Shown: one piece after another, positions 38,737 through 49,939 of the stretch
Position numbering within the stretch: the stretch's first letter is position 1
How the letters are laid out: every line of letters starts with the position of its first letter
From: Epithemia pelagica
Lineage: Eukaryota > Bacillariophyta > Bacillariophyceae > Surirellales > Surirellaceae
Assembly: GCA_946965045.2 (NCBI GenBank)
Contig: OX337230.1
Location: 1,736,001 to 1,800,000 of the forward strand
Length of the DNA: 64,000 nt
Reading direction: 5' to 3'
The notes under the pieces: generated by a model
The model's database searches: none
What the model was told of the DNA's origin: nothing
What the model saw: the letters and a program-made list of their open reading frames with translations, nothing else
Position numbers and translations under genes: made by a program

Positions 38737-41468
38737 TTAGCTGTCCAGGATTGCATCTAATTCACCGTCAACAGAATCTTGATTCTCATGGTTACCTGTA
38801 GCCGTCCATGGGTCCACACTTTTCAAAATAGCAGTGAGTTCAGGGTCGTCTCTGGTATTCGTGTCATCGTCATCATTTTCAGCCGGTGAAAATGTGATTT
38901 CTGCAGCTTGGTCATCATCAAGAATGGCAGCAAGTGCCGAGTCTTCCGCACTAGGGGTCATTTCCATTTTCGTGAGGGATTTCGTGGAAGGCGTGACAGA
39001 GATGGAGGTGGAAGCAGTTGCTCGCTGTGGTTTGGGAGTAGATGCTGCTTTGGGTGACGACAAAGTGCCGCTTTTGGAAATCTTAGGGGAAACCTTTGGC
39101 CTGGTAATGGGTCGGAAGGTCGATTGTCTTTGAGGGGAATGATACGTAGACTTAGGAACCGGCCTGGCTCGAAAAGTCTTCTTTTCGGAATCACCGCTCT
39201 TGTGATCGACCGCATTTTTCTTCGGTGTTTTCACCGAAAGGTGAAACTCTTCCCTTGACGAGTTCAGTGATCCAGACTCGTTCTTCGAAGCTTTCAGTGT
39301 GTTGGTTGAGGCCTTGACAGGAGTTGGCCTGGGCTTCGGTGACAATGCTGAGGGTTGGTATGTTGTAACTGGAACAGGTCTTGCGCGGAACATTGGACTT
39401 TTGTGCTCAGAATCCCTGTGATATTGTCGGCTCGGAGTCTCACCACCCTTTTTCTCAGGTCCATCTTGTTTCTTTGTTGATCTCATCGGTGATTTCTTTG
39501 TTGATCTCATCGGTGATACATATTGGGGCTTATGCGTCGATTTCGGCAGAGGACGGGCGTGGAAAGTGAACACATGTTCACCGTCCTGTCCAGGGTGATT
39601 GCTAGCCTTTGACATTGTATGAGTCGATATTGAGGGTGACATGACGGAGGACGTGTCCCTGGGTGAAGTCATATGCGGAACCATTTCAGGCTTGTATGTC
39701 GTTTTTGGCAATGGCCGCGCCCGAAAACTACTTTCTTCACTCCTGGACGCAGGAGCTGCTCGCTGCCGCTTTTGTTCGCTCAATGTTTCTCTTGTTGAGA
39801 TTCGCTTCGGCGAATACGTTGTCGACGGCAACGGTCGCGACTTGTAGTGGAATTCAGCTTCCTCTTTCTCACGTTTTTCTACTTCTTTCTTTTTCAGCTC
39901 ATCTAGTTTTTGCTGCCCAGTTGCCTTTATGTTTCGCAACGAGTCCTCATACCTTGGCGAGAAAGAGGGCGATTTATATGTTGTTGGGGGAACAGGACGA
40001 GAACGGAACGCCTCTGCGTTGCCGTCTTCATGTTCCATTTTTTTAAGTTCTTCCAGCTTTTTTTCACGCGTCAGAGCAGCATCCTCCATTGCTTTTTTCT
40101 CAAGCTCAGGTGAGATAGGCTTGGGTTCGTATGTGGTTGGGGGAGCAGGGCGAGGCTTGTAATGAAATTCGGCCTCTTCGCGCGATTTCTCTTCTTCTCT
40201 CTTTCTCTGTTCTTCTAATTTTATTTCTTTCAGTTCTTCGGCGCGGCGAAGTGCTTCCTCTTCACGCGCTGAGTCTGTAATGGGCTTTGATTCGTAAGTC
40301 GTTTTCGGCACTGGGCGTGAATGAAACTCTGCTTCCTTTTCTTTTTCAAGTTTTTTCCTCTCTTCCACCTTCTGTTTGTGAAGCTGCTCGAACCGACGCA
40401 TGGACTCCGATTTCGCCTGAAAACTAGATATCGGAACATGTTTGTACGTTGTCTGAGGAACAGGGCGAGAATGGAACTCCTGAAGCTTGAGTTCGTCCTC
40501 TTTCTCTTTTTCTTTTTCCTCCTGGAGACGTTGGTTAAGCTTGGCTTGGTAAGCTTCATGACGTGTCGAGGATCGCAATTCAAACGGATCGGCTATGGTA
40601 ATTCTCCTCTTGTTGCTGTTTGCCTTGGTCGGAGGAGATGGGCTTTTGAATTTGTAATCACGAGCGCGGAACGACACGGTCATGAGTTTCCGCTCCTTCT
40701 CTTCTTCCGATCGTTTCTCTTCCAGCTTTAATTGTGACTCTTCCCATCTCTTTTGACCACCGAAAGAGAAGGGATGTGAAGGTGTAGAGACTGGCTTTGA
40801 ATTATTTGATCGGGCTATTTCTGCCTCGTGCTTCTGCCGCTTGAAAGCTTCAAGTTGCATTGCTTTTTCCTTTCTCGCACGTTCGGCATGTTCACTAAAT
40901 ACATCAGCTTTGGCAAGGCGATCCTTCGATCGGGCAGCTGTTTGAAGTTTCGGCGGAGAGGAACGCTTCAAAAGAACCGATGCCCGATTTCGTTTCTCTA
41001 AGGATGGGGGAGGAGAGGGATGGTGTGTTGTCTTGGGCACAGGGCGTGCCTTGAACGGCTTATACTCTGGGAAATTGTAAAGAACTCGTGAAATGAATGG
41101 TACAATCCCAAAAAGCAGCAACAAGGCAACATTTGTTCGAGATACTTGAACTTACCAACGCTGGATGTCGTTTTTGAGGGGGTCCGCCAGGTCGGAAGCT
41201 GCGGCCGATTCGGGCTCAATCCTGAAGACCGTGAAGAGTGGGAGGAAGGCAATACGTGCCGAGGTGATTGTCCATTTTTCGACTCAGGTGGGTCACTTGT
41301 CGTGTTCTGATTGGTTTTTCCATTTTCTGCAGGGTTGGGCTCCAAAGTAATGGAATCAAGCAGATGCGATAAGAGTTCGACGTCGTCCTTGGAACCACTT
41401 GTCATGCTGGTCGTATGCGTTGCAGACACCGATTGATTGGTCAGGGATTCGTTGATGGAAGCAAGCAT
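38737..41468 (-). CDS. Repeat protein with TPX2/FAM161-like F-x-A/S-RPxPxTTY motifs
   Basis: Exons 41468-41156 and 41066-38737 (89-nt intron, GTAAG...CCCAG, split codon restored as Glu) give 880 aa. The long exon repeats FxxRPxPxTTYxPxxI about ten times: KARPVPKTTHHP, HSRPVPQTTYKH, HSRPVPKTTYES, HYKPRPAPPTTYEP, RSRPVPPTTYKS, HYKSRPLPSTTYSP, RARPLPKTTYKP, HARPLPKSTHKP, RARPVPVTTYQP, RARPVPKSTYHS. The middle copies are separated by highly charged KE-rich coiled-coil segments. The motif resembles TPX2 C-terminal repeats and FAM161 domains, both tied to microtubules, so a cytoskeletal role is the best guess. The C-terminus is acidic and ends ELDAILDS, an echo of ALAAILDDDQ and ELTAILKSVD just before. 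Confidence 0.7.
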
Positions 41469-41846
41469 GCGTCAAAGCCCGAACACTATCCTCTCTAGAG
41501 ATCCTTTCTCAGAGCCATAGACCAAGGGTATAATCCAAGTTCCGTTCGCTGCTGAGCCCGGTTAGGAGAAGCTGCCACCGTCAGCCCGCAATCTTAACGT
41601 GCCTCTCCCTCAATCTGGGCTTTGTCGGTTGTGCACGACGAACCGCCGAAAAACAAAGGTTGTCTTCCCGTTGCGGTGGCAATTCCTGTGTTGTTCATAT
41701 GAATGAGACTGCATAAAATCCCAATCCACATCGCTAGGCACCCCCAAATCCAAACAGTACCCGCACCCGATAATCTGGTGCCTTCACGCTGTTCTCGTTG
41801 CGAATCGTCAATGCTATTCGCGACTCATTTATCTCGAACAATAATT

Positions 41847-41947
41847 ATTCCCCAGCGGTGAAGAGTTTGTGACCGGAATTCCTCCTGGTTACATTGATGG
41901 TGATTCTCAAAAATCATTCTGAAGTCAAGTCGCCTCCGCTGGGGAAT
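41847..41947. repeat. Perfect 12-bp inverted repeat, 101 bp overall
   Basis: ATTCCCCAGCGG (41847-41858) and CCGCTGGGGAAT (41936-41947) bound 77 bp of unique DNA in the divergent promoter region 41469-42159. Either a MITE remnant or paired regulatory sites. The rest of the 690-bp region has no gene. Confidence 0.6.
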
Positions 41948-42159
41948 CCTCTGGGATGGCACCCCCCCCCCAAAGCCAAAGATTCTCTTGGATGATGGAC
42001 GATGGGGCGTATCATTCGAGAATCTCCCTCCATTTCAGGAAGTCATTATTTTTTTGTGGCATCTTCCCAATCTTGCGATTTTGTCACAAAACAGTTTCGA
42101 CGACGCTCTGTCCATTGACTACTAGGAGTATATACAGCCTGTAGAAGACTTTGACCACC

Positions 42160-43949
42160 ATGTCGGACTCTGCTCTGAAATCCTCGGTTCAAGCAATGAA
42201 CCAAAGTGAGCCATTTGATGTCACAATCATTTGTACGACCGACGATCACCAAGCATCCTACTGGATGGAACGATTGGCCAAGGGGGTTTGCGCAAGTGAC
42301 AACTCTGGCACCTACCCGATTGTTTTGGCTGTCTCGGAGGACTGGGGAGGCTCGGGTGCAGGGAATGGGTTGGGAACGCTGTACGCAACGCAAAAGGCCG
42401 CGAAATTGGCAAAGGAAATGTACAACGTTGATTTGATGGATGCATTGGAAAAGAAGGAAGTTTCAGCTGCTTTGTTCCACACCGCGGGCAAGGGAACGCG
42501 GTTGGCACCTCTTCCAGCTGGAGAGAACAACAACAAACCTGGAGTGGTGAGTACTCTCAGCTGAATGCGATGGACTGGTTGCCCGTCCTGTTCATCACCC
42601 GTCTCACTTTCGTTGTTTGTACTTCGTTTCTTCCTTCCTTTCTAGAAACTGCCGTTTGGGCTAAAAACCAAAGACGGGAAGTTTCAGAGCCTCACAGTTC
42701 TGGAAGCTGTTGTAAAGCAGACTGGTATTTATGCAAGTAGTCGAAAAGGCCGTCTATCTGTTTTTTGGGGTGACCAAGTCTTCTTACCTTCAGCACCTTT
42801 CCAATACACACCTACGCATCACGTGGACATTCTCTGCACCCTTTTTGGCGATAAGGCACCCACTGCTGAGGAATGGACAGAGCAGGGCCTAGACAAGTAC
42901 GGTGTCATTGCCTGTTTGGAAACGTCAGACCCCAATCGTTTAGATGCTGCTCAAGTGGAGAAAGTCTCTCATGAGACGGCCACAGAAATGCTTGGCAAGT
43001 TGGGTACGCTACGGTAGGTGGCATGAAAGAATCACTACCACTTCTTGAAAGATGCCCTATAGTCAAACTCAATCGTTGTTTCTTTCGTTTCAGGCAAGTC
43101 GGCCCGAGTTTGGGTTCATTTTCTGTCTCTGCAGCCATTCTAACAGCGTTGACGAAAGAATTCGAAACGGAACTTAACGAGAAGACGGCAAAATTCGATA
43201 CCGATCCGCACTTTTGGATGCCGTTGACATTATCCGAGGATGACTACGTAAAACTCATGGAGCAAAAAGGCACCGACGCAGCTGTTTCTAAGTCACATCA
43301 CGAACGTATGAGTAAGATGAAAGCCTCATTTGATCTTGGAGAGTACGGACTTTTTGGTGCTGTCGACGTGGGCAAAGAAGCTTGTTGGTGGGACTATGGA
43401 CAACTCAAGTTGTATTCCAAGAACTCGCTGCTTCTACTTGAAAAATCTCTCTCTGCAGATCTCTTGCGTCAGTTTTTGGGAGTTGAATCGCACTTGGTGG
43501 ATTGCAGTGTTGATGGTGTTAGCATTGATGATATTTCCTATGCCTTCGACACTCAAGCGAAATCTGGAAGTGTTCAAAAATCAACTGTTGCTGGAGTTCG
43601 AGCTGTCGAACTTTCCCTCGATGGAGCCATTGTTGTCAACTGTGCTGCAAAGAAGATTTCCGCCGGCCCAGGCGCAATTCTATACAACATTATTGATGAG
43701 AGTGATGAAGGCATCGTGGCAAGTGCCGGTGAAGTCATGGTTGCTGTTGCGGAAGAAGATGGCTCATCCAATGTGTTGAAAAGTCGCATGGACATTGACG
43801 GGGGCAAGGCGTGGAAGCAAGTCTTGGAAGGTGTGAACAGCGTCTCTTTCGAAGATGTTCACAAAAAGAACAAAATGGCCAACATTGTTGCCATTCAAGC
43901 AAAGCGCAAGGAGCTCTATGACAAGGTCACTTCTTCCATGGGCTTGTAA
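42160..43949 (+). CDS. Sugar-phosphate nucleotidylyltransferase-like protein (GT-A fold)
   Basis: Exons 42160-42546, 42646-43013 and 43094-43949 (introns of 99 and 80 nt; donors GTGAGT and GTAGGT; CTAG and TCAG acceptors) give 536 aa in one frame. The signature HTAGKGTRLAPLPAGENNNKPGVKLP corresponds to the nucleotide-binding GxGTRLxPLT...KP loop of nucleotidyltransferases, and WGDQVF to the metal-binding Asp region. The C-terminal half has GVRAVELSLDGAIVVNCAAKKIS, a beta-helix-like stretch similar to acyl/pyrophosphorylase tails. The reaction expected is NTP plus sugar-1-phosphate to NDP-sugar and pyrophosphate, but neither nucleotide nor sugar can be told. No targeting sequence is obvious, suggesting cytosol. 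It is divergent from the TPX2-like gene. Confidence 0.75.
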
Positions 43950-44399
43950 ACGGTATTGATTCCAAGATTGCCTGTAGACTTGTTTTTGACAGATTCATTT
44001 ATAGGGGCAAGTCCCCTGGGACCTGGGAGATCGTGTCAACAGTTGGCCGCCATGACACTTCATATAGAGGTAGCCTCAGCATCATCCAAACACTCCTGAA
44101 CTCTCCCTCACAGCCATAACATACCTAGCCCCTTTCTCGCTTTGTACAATAATCCCATCTTCTGGAAAAGACATGCCAATGCCAGCTACTCTAAAGTCCA
44201 AAGGAGAAGACAACGGCCGACACTCATGGCCTCATCATGCCTCTCTAACTAGAGGCCGAGCTACCTACCTCCGTGGTAGGGATTGCGCATTTGGGGGGCG
44301 CGAGGAATCTCGCCGAACCTTCGAATTCGTCCACATTCGCTTTTTTTTCAACGTCCTCCGACTTCCAACACATCAAACACGCAGTCTCAATCAACGTCC
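43950..44399. other. Intergenic, upstream of EDRF1 homologue
   Basis: 450 bp without supported genes; open frames here precede the EDRF1 start in the same or overlapping frames and lack ATG support. The promoter of 44400-48677 should lie here. Confidence 0.4.
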
Positions 44400-47300
44400 A
44401 TGGTTGTGGTCGGTGTCCCAGCAGCCACAATGACGTCGTCGAATTCATCCACATCGCTTTCCATGGTGCCTAGTCCACCACCGTCCGAGGGCATTACGCC
44501 ACTTATTGTGACAGAGACGGCGGGTGGCACTCCAACCTACGCGACGACGACCACCACGACAAACCATGCGTCTCCTCGCAACAGCAACAGCAACAACAAC
44601 AACCACTCCGGAACTCCCTCGGCTTGCGCACAAGACCAACAAGTGGACTTTGTGGGAAGTAGTGCAGCTGTCAAAGACCTCTTTTCCTTGCCCTATACAT
44701 CCGACAACGACTGTTCCTTGAGTGTGGCCATTCACAATGTCCAAGGAACATTGGTGGTGGATCGAGACCCACAACCAGACCAAGGAAAGGGTTGGTGCGA
44801 ACAACCCACCAAGATTCGCTTTCCCCAAAGCGAATCGAAGCCGACCATGTCGCTGCCCGAACAACATGAAAACAGCAACAACAACCAACAACAACAAGAA
44901 GACACGGAAATTTCGGAAGCGGACGACGACTTTGGTCAGGCACTTGTGGCGTTTTCGAGTTTGGACCAGCTGGCAATGAAAGCCAGTGGTGGCACCACGG
45001 CTCCCACGAGCCCGAGTTCGACGCAAAGTAGCAGTGACGTGTTAACGGTCGTCAACTCGTTTGTGGGAGCCATGGAGTCCCTGAAACAACAACCACTACA
45101 ACCACAACAACATCCAACGAGACGACGTGGGTCGCATTCGACGTTGGAACGTGACACTGTTGCCACACTCCACCACCGACCGCAGACTCGTCTACCACAA
45201 CAGGAAGGCAGTCCGGAACATGATGAGGCTCGAAATCATGCCCTTGGACTTCCCAGACCCGAAGATTATGTTCATCAGCATATTCCACCAACACCCGAAC
45301 CACGTGAATACTTATCGTGGAAGTTTCATGACATGAGATTGTGGGTTGGTTCCGATGCGCTCATTCTCCGAGGTGGTGGTGGAGGAGGGGGAGGAACGGG
45401 CGAGGACACTAGCAACACGAGTAGTAGTACCAGTAACAGCAGCAGCAATGACGAGGACAAGAACAGAGAACTGTGCTTGACCGTACGAGTCGAGGATGCG
45501 AATGAAATGCAAGCATTGGTCAAGAGACATGACTGGGCAGTTCAGACAGGAGCGTTTCTTCCCGATCATCAACGATCCTTTCTGCAGCAACGCGGCAAGC
45601 CTTCGTATGCAGCCGCTACCATCAAAAATACAAAGTCCCGAAAACTGATTGAGGCCCCAACGGCGCAGGAGGATGACAAACAGTCCTTGGAAGCACAATA
45701 CATGACAACATCCCACATCTCAGACGAAACGACGACAGATCCCTCTGTCGAGGAGGAGAAAACGGTTGGATTTTCAGCTCCCAATCTCGATGAAGTCAAA
45801 CTTCAAACGTGCATTGTCCCTTCCTTGACCATTCCGGCCCATGGCTTTCTAGAACCCAGTCCAACGAATCCATCACCGATTCATTTGCAGGAAAAACAAA
45901 ATACAGACGTTCGACCAGCAGTAGTGTCTCCCGTGTCAACAGTTCTCGACGCCTATCTGGACAATATCATGGCAAATGTCCCCCAACTGGCCTTGTGCTT
46001 ACGAGAGAAAGGATTTATTCAAAGTGTGAAGCTGCTGGAGACGGAGAATATTCCATCAGCCTTTCTTCATCCATCCACCATGGATACATCAACACCCTTT
46101 GGGGTGGCACGAGATGAAGCCGACAAGGTGTTTTCTCCTCAGGTAATGGAAATGAACGCCGCAGCTCTCTTAAAGTTTCTCAAGTTGAACTGCACAAAAG
46201 ACAATGCAACCTACCTCCTCCGACGAGAAAATGGTCAAACGAACATTCATCTGTACGACATTTCATCCATATCTGCAATGAAACAAAGAAAATGGATATG
46301 GTGGCTGGCCATGATGTCTTGCCGGTTTGCACATCGGCTTCGTAATATCTCTGTACATACAGAGGACACGGGCATGAGGCGATCGTTTCGGCATCGTGAA
46401 CGGGCACTCTTACACAATGCTCTTGAGTTGTTGGAAGTCCTTTTGGATATGGATGGTTCGACACACGAAAGCATGGCTGCAGGCGTTCGCGAGAACCTTG
46501 CCGATACCTTTCTACGCGGAGACGATTCTGGAACAACCCTTGTTCCCACTAAAGAGTCGACGACGACAACTCCTGAGCCAGCACAATCCTCTCCAGAACC
46601 AGCGACGTCTCTCTCATCGTCGCAACATCCATATGCCACTTTAACGGTAGATGCTTTGAATAAGGCCCACGATCATCTGTCGCTTGCGATCAAGACCTTG
46701 TTTCCCTGTTTGGAAAGCAAAATATCATCGCAACGGGATCGCTCCGGAGAATCCTCACCGCCTGTGCGGGTATCCTCCATTGATGGAACATCCAGTGACG
46801 AATCCGATGAGGAAAATGACAATTCTGAGTCGGGTAGCCTGAACAGTCTGGAAGTCATTGCAACGGCAACTCAGCTCTTTGGTTTGCACGAAAAGATTAT
46901 TAACGTTTCACTGCGACTGGCGGAAATCCATTTACGCAACTATTATTCCTCGAGCGCGATGCAGGCCCTCCGATCAGCAGCAAGACGGATCGCTGATGCT
47001 CTGGGTATCCTGAACGTTTTGTCGTTCGTGGATGCAAACAAGGAGCGTGATAATGCCTGGTTCAGGCATGTGCAAACGCAGTATGTTTGGCTTTGGGAGC
47101 ATTGTGGTCACTTTGCCAGGTCTTTTGCGGGCGATGGATTGTGGAGAGATCGTGGACATGCCGCGGCAGATGACATTCTGATTGTTTTGCTTGATGCTGA
47201 ATCTGCGTTTTCGGAACATAGATTTTTCGAAGTCAAAGGTTCTACTATTAACCTGAGACTCTTCTTGAAACCCAATCCACTTTCTGTCAAGACGAACAAT

Positions 47301-48677
47301 TCTGTCAACTTGAGTTCTTTGAGTGGAATTGTGCAAACCACGGAAGTCAATATCCATTCTCAATCAGACGATGCCGGGATAACGGAAGCGAGAGAAACAA
47401 TGCGAAGGCAGAAATTTCTTGTGCGTGAGGAACGAAAAGTAATCATCGCGGCATGCCTAGCCTATCAACGTGCTGTTGATGCCTTGAAGCACCTCACAAA
47501 CACAGACTCTCGGCTTTTGGACAAGTCGTTTTTAAGTGTGTTGCAACAGCGTCTGGGAGATTCATGCAATGAAGCCGGGAAAATTCTCCTAGACGAGTTA
47601 AGGACGCAACTATCACAACGGAACGATGAATCACCCTCGGACGAAGCTGCGAAGGCACTTCTATCTTCGGCTGAATTCTGGTTTCTGGAAGCCTTGAACG
47701 CATTTCAGGAACCAGGCGATTTGAGAAATCTTGTCTTGTTGCGATGCAACCTCTGCCAATGTTTCAAATTACGTGCAAACGCCGTCTTTTCAACAGGTGT
47801 CTCTGCATCGGACCAATCATCTCATGCAGAGAGCTGTCTACAGGAAGCTTCGAATCATCTTGAACGAGCTCACGAAGCGCTTGGAGAGAGGGCAACGGAC
47901 GCTATGCTTTGGGATATGGTGAGCGCTGAACTCGCGGCAACATTTCTTGTCCTTGGCGTGCGTCGGCGGCAATCGTTGATCGGTTCTGGCAATACGCCCA
48001 TGATATCACAATCGCATCGACTTTCCCCCGGGCAAGAAAGGTCTATCGTCGAGCCAATGGATCGTGCGCTCAAAATTTACGAGAACAGTGGCAATCTGCA
48101 CCAAGCTGCCGCAGCGCATTATCAGCTAGCTTTGTTCTATTCAAAGGTCTGGACATGCCAAAGGGACGAAACAAAGACCAGGGAGAAACTCGCAGCAGCA
48201 TTCACGCACTACAGCGCAGCGCACGCATTTTTCAGCCAAGCGGTCGAAGGAAATGAGCTTACACTTTGTCTAGTTTGCTTGGATCTGTCGAATCTGTACT
48301 CATCGGTTCAAGGTGAAGAAGGAAATGCCAAGGCTCTGTTTTGTTGTCTGGATACCATGTGCGCTTTGTCTGGTTTGGTACAAGAGAAAACACCCGAGCG
48401 AGTTTCGAGGACGGATGACTGGTATTGCCAAATGGAAACAGTGGTATCGTCTGTTGAAGAGCGAGTGTTCAAATTGTTGCGGAGCCTAGTCAAGCTGTAT
48501 GATGATGGTGAAACCAGAATTCCATACAAGGACGTATACCGGTCCTCACTAAGAGCTAAAATGATGACGACAAAACCGGAATCGACTGGACAACAACTTG
48601 TTCTTGATCGTTTGGCCAACGTGTACAAGATTTTAGAGGCCACCGATGAAGGAATATCACAGCTCGGTCTAAAGTAA
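44400..48677 (+). CDS. EDRF1 (erythroid differentiation-related factor 1) family protein
   Basis: 1,425 aa from the first in-frame ATG at 44400 (44430 also possible); no intron. The EDRF1 N-terminal region is recognisable. REYLSWKFHDMRLWVGSDALIL (~301-322) matches the WxFxDxxLLVGSDxxI segment. LDAYLDNIMANVPQLALC with GFIQSVKLLETENIP (~517-555) matches the plant LDAYLDNVMANVPELAICYH...YELLKTDDI block, followed by LLKFLKLNCTKDNATYLL and IHLYDIS. The C-terminal ~700 residues are helical with TPR-like repeats (AVDALKHL, AFTHYSAAHAFF). The first 330 residues are low-complexity (S/T/N/Q, a nine-Gly run at ~325). EDRF1 is thought to act in gene regulation in animals; in protists its role is unknown. 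Confidence 0.85.
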   Translation: MVVVGVPAATMTSSNSSTSLSMVPSPPPSEGITPLIVTETAGGTPTYATTTTTTNHASPRNSNSNNNNHSGTPSACAQDQQVDFVGSSAAVKDLFSLPYTSDNDCSLSVAIHNVQGTLVVDRDPQPDQGKGWCEQPTKIRFPQSESKPTMSLPEQHENSNNNQQQQEDTEISEADDDFGQALVAFSSLDQLAMKASGGTTAPTSPSSTQSSSDVLTVVNSFVGAMESLKQQPLQPQQHPTRRRGSHSTLERDTVATLHHRPQTRLPQQEGSPEHDEARNHALGLPRPEDYVHQHIPPTPEPREYLSWKFHDMRLWVGSDALILRGGGGGGGGTGEDTSNTSSSTSNSSSNDEDKNRELCLTVRVEDANEMQALVKRHDWAVQTGAFLPDHQRSFLQQRGKPSYAAATIKNTKSRKLIEAPTAQEDDKQSLEAQYMTTSHISDETTTDPSVEEEKTVGFSAPNLDEVKLQTCIVPSLTIPAHGFLEPSPTNPSPIHLQEKQNTDVRPAVVSPVSTVLDAYLDNIMANVPQLALCLREKGFIQSVKLLETENIPSAFLHPSTMDTSTPFGVARDEADKVFSPQVMEMNAAALLKFLKLNCTKDNATYLLRRENGQTNIHLYDISSISAMKQRKWIWWLAMMSCRFAHRLRNISVHTEDTGMRRSFRHRERALLHNALELLEVLLDMDGSTHESMAAGVRENLADTFLRGDDSGTTLVPTKESTTTTPEPAQSSPEPATSLSSSQHPYATLTVDALNKAHDHLSLAIKTLFPCLESKISSQRDRSGESSPPVRVSSIDGTSSDESDEENDNSESGSLNSLEVIATATQLFGLHEKIINVSLRLAEIHLRNYYSSSAMQALRSAARRIADALGILNVLSFVDANKERDNAWFRHVQTQYVWLWEHCGHFARSFAGDGLWRDRGHAAADDILIVLLDAESAFSEHRFFEVKGSTINLRLFLKPNPLSVKTNNSVNLSSLSGIVQTTEVNIHSQSDDAGITEARETMRRQKFLVREERKVIIAACLAYQRAVDALKHLTNTDSRLLDKSFLSVLQQRLGDSCNEAGKILLDELRTQLSQRNDESPSDEAAKALLSSAEFWFLEALNAFQEPGDLRNLVLLRCNLCQCFKLRANAVFSTGVSASDQSSHAESCLQEASNHLERAHEALGERATDAMLWDMVSAELAATFLVLGVRRRQSLIGSGNTPMISQSHRLSPGQERSIVEPMDRALKIYENSGNLHQAAAAHYQLALFYSKVWTCQRDETKTREKLAAAFTHYSAAHAFFSQAVEGNELTLCLVCLDLSNLYSSVQGEEGNAKALFCCLDTMCALSGLVQEKTPERVSRTDDWYCQMETVVSSVEERVFKLLRSLVKLYDDGETRIPYKDVYRSSLRAKMMTTKPESTGQQLVLDRLANVYKILEATDEGISQLGLK

Positions 48678-48702
48678 CTTGCACGTCGGATCTCTTCAAG
48701 TG

Positions 48703-49359
48703 CTAAGTCGTCATTTGAAAGATGTAATTGGTGTATATGACTTCGTGAATGGTCCAAAAGCCTTGTCGAGGAGGTCGTCGCTCTTTTACCATTGTCCAGA
48801 GGAAGCGTCTCGGAGTCGTGTCACCGGAATCACCTTCAGGAGTGTCTGAAGATGATTGTTTGGCATCCATGAGGATGGTTTGCATGGCACCGCGAGTGGG
48901 CGTCCCTTGTATTTCTGGACCGACACTCACAATTTCATATTCGGAACAATGCACCAAGTACCCGAATATTGGGTTATTTGCGTATTGATTGAATTCATCA
49001 AGAGACCCACCCAAGGCAGCTCTACATCGATCGGATGCAAAATTGAAGCATACTTCCAGGCCAGCGTCACGATGATCCAACAATGTTTTCATACATGCAT
49101 GGACGACTTCAACAGCTTCAAGATCAGGACCTGGTTGCGGCAAGAAGTCGTCGTACTCTATTACTGTTGTCGTTCCTCGCCGAGGACTTTTCGAGAGACA
49201 CGGACCAGGCATTGGTGAAAGTCTTCGCCAAGGTGGAGCAATCAAAGCCGTGGACCAAGTTTGCAGTGGGAAGAACTCTGCCGATGTGCGGGACAAAAGT
49301 ACTGTCAGCATCACCGCAGCCCTCGTTCCGATGAGGAACGTAAACGAGGGCATTCTCAT
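48703..49359 (-). CDS. Small secreted or plastid-targeted protein (DUF4864-like, tentative)
   Basis: 218 aa from ATG 49359. The first ~28 residues form a signal peptide (FLIGTRAAVMLTVLLSRTSA|EFF), followed by an Arg/Pro-rich stretch compatible with a plastid transit part. The body (~70-215) has VEVVHACMKTLLDHRDAGLEVCFNFASDRCRAALGG and then two beta-rich stretches ending GFWTIHEVIY, a layout like small NTF2/cystatin-type domains such as DUF4864. That assignment is tentative. Its stop lies 25 bp from the EDRF1 stop, so the two genes converge and their 3' UTRs must overlap. Confidence 0.6.
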   Translation of the reverse strand: MRMPSFTFLIGTRAAVMLTVLLSRTSAEFFPLQTWSTALIAPPWRRLSPMPGPCLSKSPRRGTTTVIEYDDFLPQPGPDLEAVEVVHACMKTLLDHRDAGLEVCFNFASDRCRAALGGSLDEFNQYANNPIFGYLVHCSEYEIVSVGPEIQGTPTRGAMQTILMDAKQSSSDTPEGDSGDTTPRRFLWTMVKERRPPRQGFWTIHEVIYTNYIFQMTT

Positions 49360-49939
49360 GCCTTAACAATGATATTACTCTCCCTTGTTTCAGAGGAAGA
49401 CGTTCTTGGCAACAAAACTGTCAAAACTGTGTCTTCCGAAGATGACGTAAATGAACGGTGATTCTGATGGGGATGCGTATGCGTGATCCGACTTGACTCA
49501 GGTGCGACTAATATGCGAAACATACACGATCCTTGCTATGTGTGCATCGAATTGGACCACATAGTATATAGTCCGATCGTTCTTCTTCTTCTCATCGGAA
49601 TAGACGTAAACCGTATAGGGAAGAGAGGCACCGACAAAAGCATAACGGGCTCTTGAACGTCTCCTATCATAATAACTAGGTAGGATGAACAATAACCACC
49701 GGGCATAGCAAGTGTGCTTGCTTACAGTCACAATGTTGACACTGATAATTAATAATTTTCCACTGTCCACCTCCTCTTTGTTTTTCGAGAAAGCCCATTG
49801 TGTTCTCTCTCACAAACAATGCTTTGTAACGAAGACAGAGATTGGAGCAAAGTGCTCATGATTCTAACGCGCATGATTACCGAGGATTCTTCCACCCGCT
49901 CATCCTTGCAGGTTTTGTTTGGGACTCTGACCGGTAAAA
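49360..49939. other. Intergenic, no gene recognised
   Basis: 580 bp between the small-protein gene and the decarboxylase-like gene (both minus). Open frames at 49498-49770 (-) and 49798-49998 (+) have no features. Nothing else noted. Confidence 0.4.
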
